From positions 1 through 64,000 of the forward strand of contig NZ_CAJXWX010000018.1 in assembly GCF_913062585.1 (NCBI RefSeq): DNA of 64,000 bases. Direction: 5' to 3'. Under the pieces are notes generated by a model. That model saw only the letters and a list, made by a program, of their open reading frames with translations, did not search any database and was not told where the DNA came from. The position numbers and the translations under genes are program-made. Shown one piece after another: positions 60,777 through 64,000 of this stretch. Source of the DNA: an uncultured Sphingomonas sp. (lineage in GTDB: Bacteria; Pseudomonadota; Alphaproteobacteria; Sphingomonadales; Sphingomonadaceae). The number at the start of each line of letters is the position of its first letter. Position 1 is the first letter of the stretch.

Positions 60777-61411
60777 GGGAATATAAGCAGCTCCTGCTCG
60801 CCAATAAGGCGTGGGCGGCCGAACTCCTGGAGGAGAAGACCGACTTCTTCCAGCGGCAGACGGTGGGGCAGAAGCCCGATTTCCTTTGGATCGGCTGCTC
60901 CGACAGCCGGGTGACGCCCGAGCAGATGACCATGACGCCGCCCGGCGGCATGTTCCTTCATCGCAACATCGCGAACCTGGTCCATGACGACGACCTGAAC
61001 CTGTTGTCGGTCGTGCAATATGCCGTCGACGTGCTGCGCGTCCGCCATGTCATCCTGTGCGGCCATCATGGGTGCGGCGGCGTGATGGCGACGCTGAAGG
61101 GCGGGACCGAGGGGCCGGTCGACCAGTGGCTGGGCAATGCCCGCGACGTGCTCCACCGCCACCGCGACGAGATCGACGCGCAGCCGGACGAGGCCTCCCG
61201 CGTGAACCGGCTGGTCGAGGTCAACGTCATGGAGCAGTTGCGCCATCTCGCCCGGCTGGACACCATTCAGAAGGCGTTCGCCGAGAAGCGCGAGCTGTGG
61301 CTGCACGGCTGGGTCTACGACATTCGCGACGGGCATATCAAAACGCTGCTGGAGATCGACGCCGACACCGACCTCGACGGCATGGTCCGGCCGGACAAGG
61401 TGCTGGTGTGA
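60773..61411 (+). CDS. Beta-class carbonic anhydrase
   Basis: FLWIGCSDSRVTPEQMT; ILCGHHGCGGVMA; 4-nt overlap with SulP gene. Confidence 0.95.
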   Translation: MREYKQLLLANKAWAAELLEEKTDFFQRQTVGQKPDFLWIGCSDSRVTPEQMTMTPPGGMFLHRNIANLVHDDDLNLLSVVQYAVDVLRVRHVILCGHHGCGGVMATLKGGTEGPVDQWLGNARDVLHRHRDEIDAQPDEASRVNRLVEVNVMEQLRHLARLDTIQKAFAEKRELWLHGWVYDIRDGHIKTLLEIDADTDLDGMVRPDKVLV

Positions 61412-61471
61412 TCGCCACCCGCTTGATCGCCGATCGCTGACCGCTTAGCCTCCCCTCGTCCATGGGGGAGG

Positions 61472-62545
61472 ATGAACATGCGGCATTGGGGTTTGGCGGC
61501 GCTGGTCGCACTGGCGACGGCGACCGGCGTTTCGGCGCGCAATCTGGAGGTTCCGGCGAACAAGGGGTGGATGCACGCCCAGACACGACTGGTCGTCCAC
61601 TCCAGCGTCGCCGGGCTGTCCCGCATCGCCATCACCGATGCGACCACCAGCGAGCACGACATCGCGGTCACGCTGGAAAACCCGGACAAGTCGGTCTTCG
61701 CGACGCTGTTCCTGTTCCACCCGTCGGTGCCCAGCGTGCCCCTGTGGTTCGACCGGTCGCGCACCGCGATCGAGGAGCGCCGGATATTCGAAAAGGGCGC
61801 GCCCGCGAGCGCCGACCCCATCGCCTTCGCCCCGCTCGACGCAGGCCCGGCAGGCGCGCTGCGCCAGAGCTATTCGCTGCTGAGCAGCCCCTATCGCAGC
61901 ACTTCGCTGGCGGTGATCCCGATGGGCGAATGGATGCTGGTCGTCCGGCTGACCGCAAAGACGCTGACCGCCGATGCGCTCGACGGCAAGATGAACGAGG
62001 TCATCGCAGCGCTGAAACCCATCGTCGCGACCACGGCCGCCTATCCCGGCCCGGCCGTGCCGATCCGGCCCTGCGCGGTGCAGACCGACTTCGCCCATCT
62101 GCCCAAGGCCAAGATGGAAAAACCGGGCGGTGCCGACGTCGTCGGCAATTTGCTGATGAGCGCCGTCATGGCCAATTACAAACCCGACCCCGAGACCCAT
62201 GTCGTAAAGCCCGCCACCGCCCTGTGCCGTGACGGCGCGGCGCAGACGGCTTACGGCGTCTATCGCTGGGACGAGCCCGCAAGCGATGGCTACACTATCG
62301 CGCTGTATGACGCAGGCCGCACGGTCAGCGTCTATCCGGGCATCATGAGCCAGATCGAAAAGCGAAAGACCATGTCCTATTCGGTCGTGCTGCACCATGT
62401 CGACGACAGCGCGGACAGCTATCCCTCGTTCGACGGCCTGCCCCGCCCCGAACAGGTGTTCGACCTGATCGCCAAAGGCACACCGTCCGCCAGGTCGCAG
62501 GGCAAAAACGTGTCGATCAACGCGAGCGCCCTGCGCGGGTCCTGA
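61472..62545 (+). CDS. Hypothetical secreted protein
   Basis: 357-aa ORF with signal peptide MRHWGLAALVALATATGVSARN; no family recognised. Confidence 0.65.
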   Translation: MNMRHWGLAALVALATATGVSARNLEVPANKGWMHAQTRLVVHSSVAGLSRIAITDATTSEHDIAVTLENPDKSVFATLFLFHPSVPSVPLWFDRSRTAIEERRIFEKGAPASADPIAFAPLDAGPAGALRQSYSLLSSPYRSTSLAVIPMGEWMLVVRLTAKTLTADALDGKMNEVIAALKPIVATTAAYPGPAVPIRPCAVQTDFAHLPKAKMEKPGGADVVGNLLMSAVMANYKPDPETHVVKPATALCRDGAAQTAYGVYRWDEPASDGYTIALYDAGRTVSVYPGIMSQIEKRKTMSYSVVLHHVDDSADSYPSFDGLPRPEQVFDLIAKGTPSARSQGKNVSINASALRGS

Positions 62546-62572
62546 TCGGACACCGCCCGCGACAGGCTGTCA

Positions 62573-62954
62573 GCCAGAGGGCCTGTAAGCCGGGTTCTGT
62601 CCACCGGCGCGAGGCCGGATGGGCGACCATTCTTCTAGGACGATGCTCGCACATCGCCTCAAGCAACCAACCCGGATGGCGGGTGGGAACACACCCCGAC
62701 GCCTTGCGACGCCATGCCATCCCTATTCGGTCTTGCTCCCGGTGGGGTTTGCCATGCCGTTTCCGTTACCGGACCCGCGGTGCGCTTTTACCGCACCCTT
62801 TCACCCTGACCTGGCCGAAGCCGTGGCCGTCTGCTCTCTGTGGCACTGTCCCTGGGGTCACCCCCGCCGGGCGTTACCCGGCACCGTCGTTCCGTGGAGC
62901 CCGGACTTTCCTCGCCCCCGGTTTCCCGAGGCCGCGGCCGCCCGGCCCTCTGGC
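62573..62954 (-). ncRNA. rnpB: RNase P RNA (bacterial class A)
   Basis: Reverse complement has GCCAGAGGGCC...GAGGAAAGTCCGGGCTCC...AGGGTGAAAGGGTGCGGTAAAAGCGCACCGC...ACAGAACCCGGCTTACAGGCCCTCTGGC. Confidence 0.97.
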
Positions 62955-63032
62955 TGGGGCGGATGTAGACGGATTGGGCGGGAGGGCAAGGGGTTTGTGG
63001 TCGGTGGTGGGGCGTTGGGGGCGTTAGGACAT

Positions 63033-63116
63033 GGCCTTCGACTTCGCTCAGGCTGAACGGAGCGAGGGAACAGGACCTCGCCTCAACCGCCGTTCAGGCT
63101 GAGCGAAGTCGAAGCC
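63033..63116. repeat. Inverted pair of REP-like units (TTCGACTTCGCTCAGGCTGAACGG family)
   Basis: GGCCTTCGACTTCGCTCAGGCTGAACGG (63033-63060) and CCGTTCAGGCTGAGCGAAGTCGAAGCC (63090-63116). Confidence 0.88.
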
Positions 63117-63130
63117 CAAGGGAATCCCCC

Positions 63131-63820
63131 TCAATTATCTCCCTGCGGACGCGGCAGCAGCAACGCCAGCAGGATCATCCGACATTCCGCGTCGATCTCG
63201 CCGTCGATCAGTTCGGGACGGAAGCGCCGCTGGAACGCCATGATCGCCGCCATCCGGTCGGTCACGTCATAGCCGAACCGCTCCAGCGCCAGGCAGAAGC
63301 CCGCCTCTGTCCACATCGGGTCCATCAGGTTCTTGGTCGGGCGCGGCAGGGCCAGGCGCCGCCGGGCCAGCGCGCCCCAGGGAAACAGCTCGCCCGGATC
63401 GCGCTTGCGGGCAGGCGTAATGTCCGAATGACCGACGATATTGCCGCGCGTGATGCCGTGGCGCGCCTGGATGTCGGCGACCAGTTCCATGACGGCGGCG
63501 ACCTGTTCGTCGGGAAAGGATCGATAGCCCCAGTCATGGCCGGGATTGACGATCTCGATGCCGATACTCGCCGAGTTCACATCGTCGATCGAGCGCCAGT
63601 GCGATCGGCCCGCATGCCAGGCCCGCTGATCCTCGTCGACCATGCGCAGGATCGTGCCGTCCTCGGTGACCAGATAGTGGCACGACACCTTCGCCTCGGG
63701 ATCGCGCAGGCGTGCGATGGCGGACTCGGCGTCCTGCATCCCCGTATAGTGCAATACGATCATCGTGATGGGCAGGCTACGCGCGTCGAAATTCGGTGAC
63801 GGCGTGTCGACGATCGTCAT
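63131..63820 (-). CDS. N-acetylmuramoyl-L-alanine amidase (AmpD/Amidase_2 type)
   Basis: MIVLHYTGMQDAESAIARLRDPEAKVSCHYLVTEDGTILRMVDEDQRAWHAGRSHW; GHSDITPARKRDPGELFPW. Confidence 0.94.
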   Translation of the reverse strand: MTIVDTPSPNFDARSLPITMIVLHYTGMQDAESAIARLRDPEAKVSCHYLVTEDGTILRMVDEDQRAWHAGRSHWRSIDDVNSASIGIEIVNPGHDWGYRSFPDEQVAAVMELVADIQARHGITRGNIVGHSDITPARKRDPGELFPWGALARRRLALPRPTKNLMDPMWTEAGFCLALERFGYDVTDRMAAIMAFQRRFRPELIDGEIDAECRMILLALLLPRPQGDN

Positions 63821-63886
63821 GCAACCTCCTGAACGACCCCGGTTCGCCGCCTCTGTTAGCGGCATCGGACGTCCAAGGATATGCCC

Positions 63887-64000
63887 TCATGCGTGGCGAG
63901 GCGGATCGTCGGCCACGCATTTCTCGTACACGCCGCGCCCGCTGGCGGCGAGCTGGAACAGGTCGGTCTGGCCGATCACCGTCTCGCCGGCGCCCAGGAT
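63887..64000 (-). CDS. C-terminal fragment of a CheR-like protein-glutamate methyltransferase (truncated by window edge)
   Basis: Translates ILGAGETVIGQTDLFQLAASGRGVYEKCVADDPPRHA; (L)GAxETVxGxTD..F resembles the CheR C-terminus. Confidence 0.55.
   Translation of the reverse strand: MLGAGETVIGQTDLFQLAASGRGVYEKCVADDPPRHA

Noticed and set aside
62619-63056. Plus-strand ORFs of 145 and 114 aa
   Set aside because: They overlap the RNase P RNA gene on the minus strand.

Overview
GC-rich, gene-dense chromosomal window. Protein content and repeat types suggest an alphaproteobacterium of the Sphingomonadales (inference, no search was run). Main blocks: a fatty-acid beta-oxidation cluster (partial etfB, fadL-like, acyl-CoA dehydrogenase, fadB/J-like, thiolase, acyl-CoA ligase, MerR regulator); an EmrAB/NodT-type efflux operon with a divergent MarR regulator; a GAF histidine kinase/response regulator pair; a CocE/NonD hydrolase with a divergent GntR regulator; an alpha-galactosidase and a TonB-dependent receptor; greA; carA-X-carB; GatB/YqeY, a DUF559 endonuclease, dnaG and rpoD; ffh-rpsP-rimM; vapBC-trmD-rplS; mtaB-ftsY-yciB; sodB; a sigma-54/PspF-controlled and unusually long psp operon; sufE; a SulP transporter with carbonic anhydrase; rnpB (RNase P RNA) on the minus strand; an amidase; and a partial cheR-like end. 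The observations I rate highest are: (i) the psp locus, where pspABC are preceded by an unlisted 48-aa ORF and followed by four tandem small membrane/coiled-coil proteins sharing a PspB-like motif and a HExxH protein; (ii) a DUF559 endonuclease whose ORF reads through flanking palindromic repeats, next to a perfect 62-bp three-way-junction palindrome upstream of dnaG; (iii) vapBC fused by a 4-nt overlap to the essential trmD-rplS genes; (iv) an extra gene overlapping both carA and carB; (v) several MITE/REP-like palindromic elements, mostly between convergent genes.
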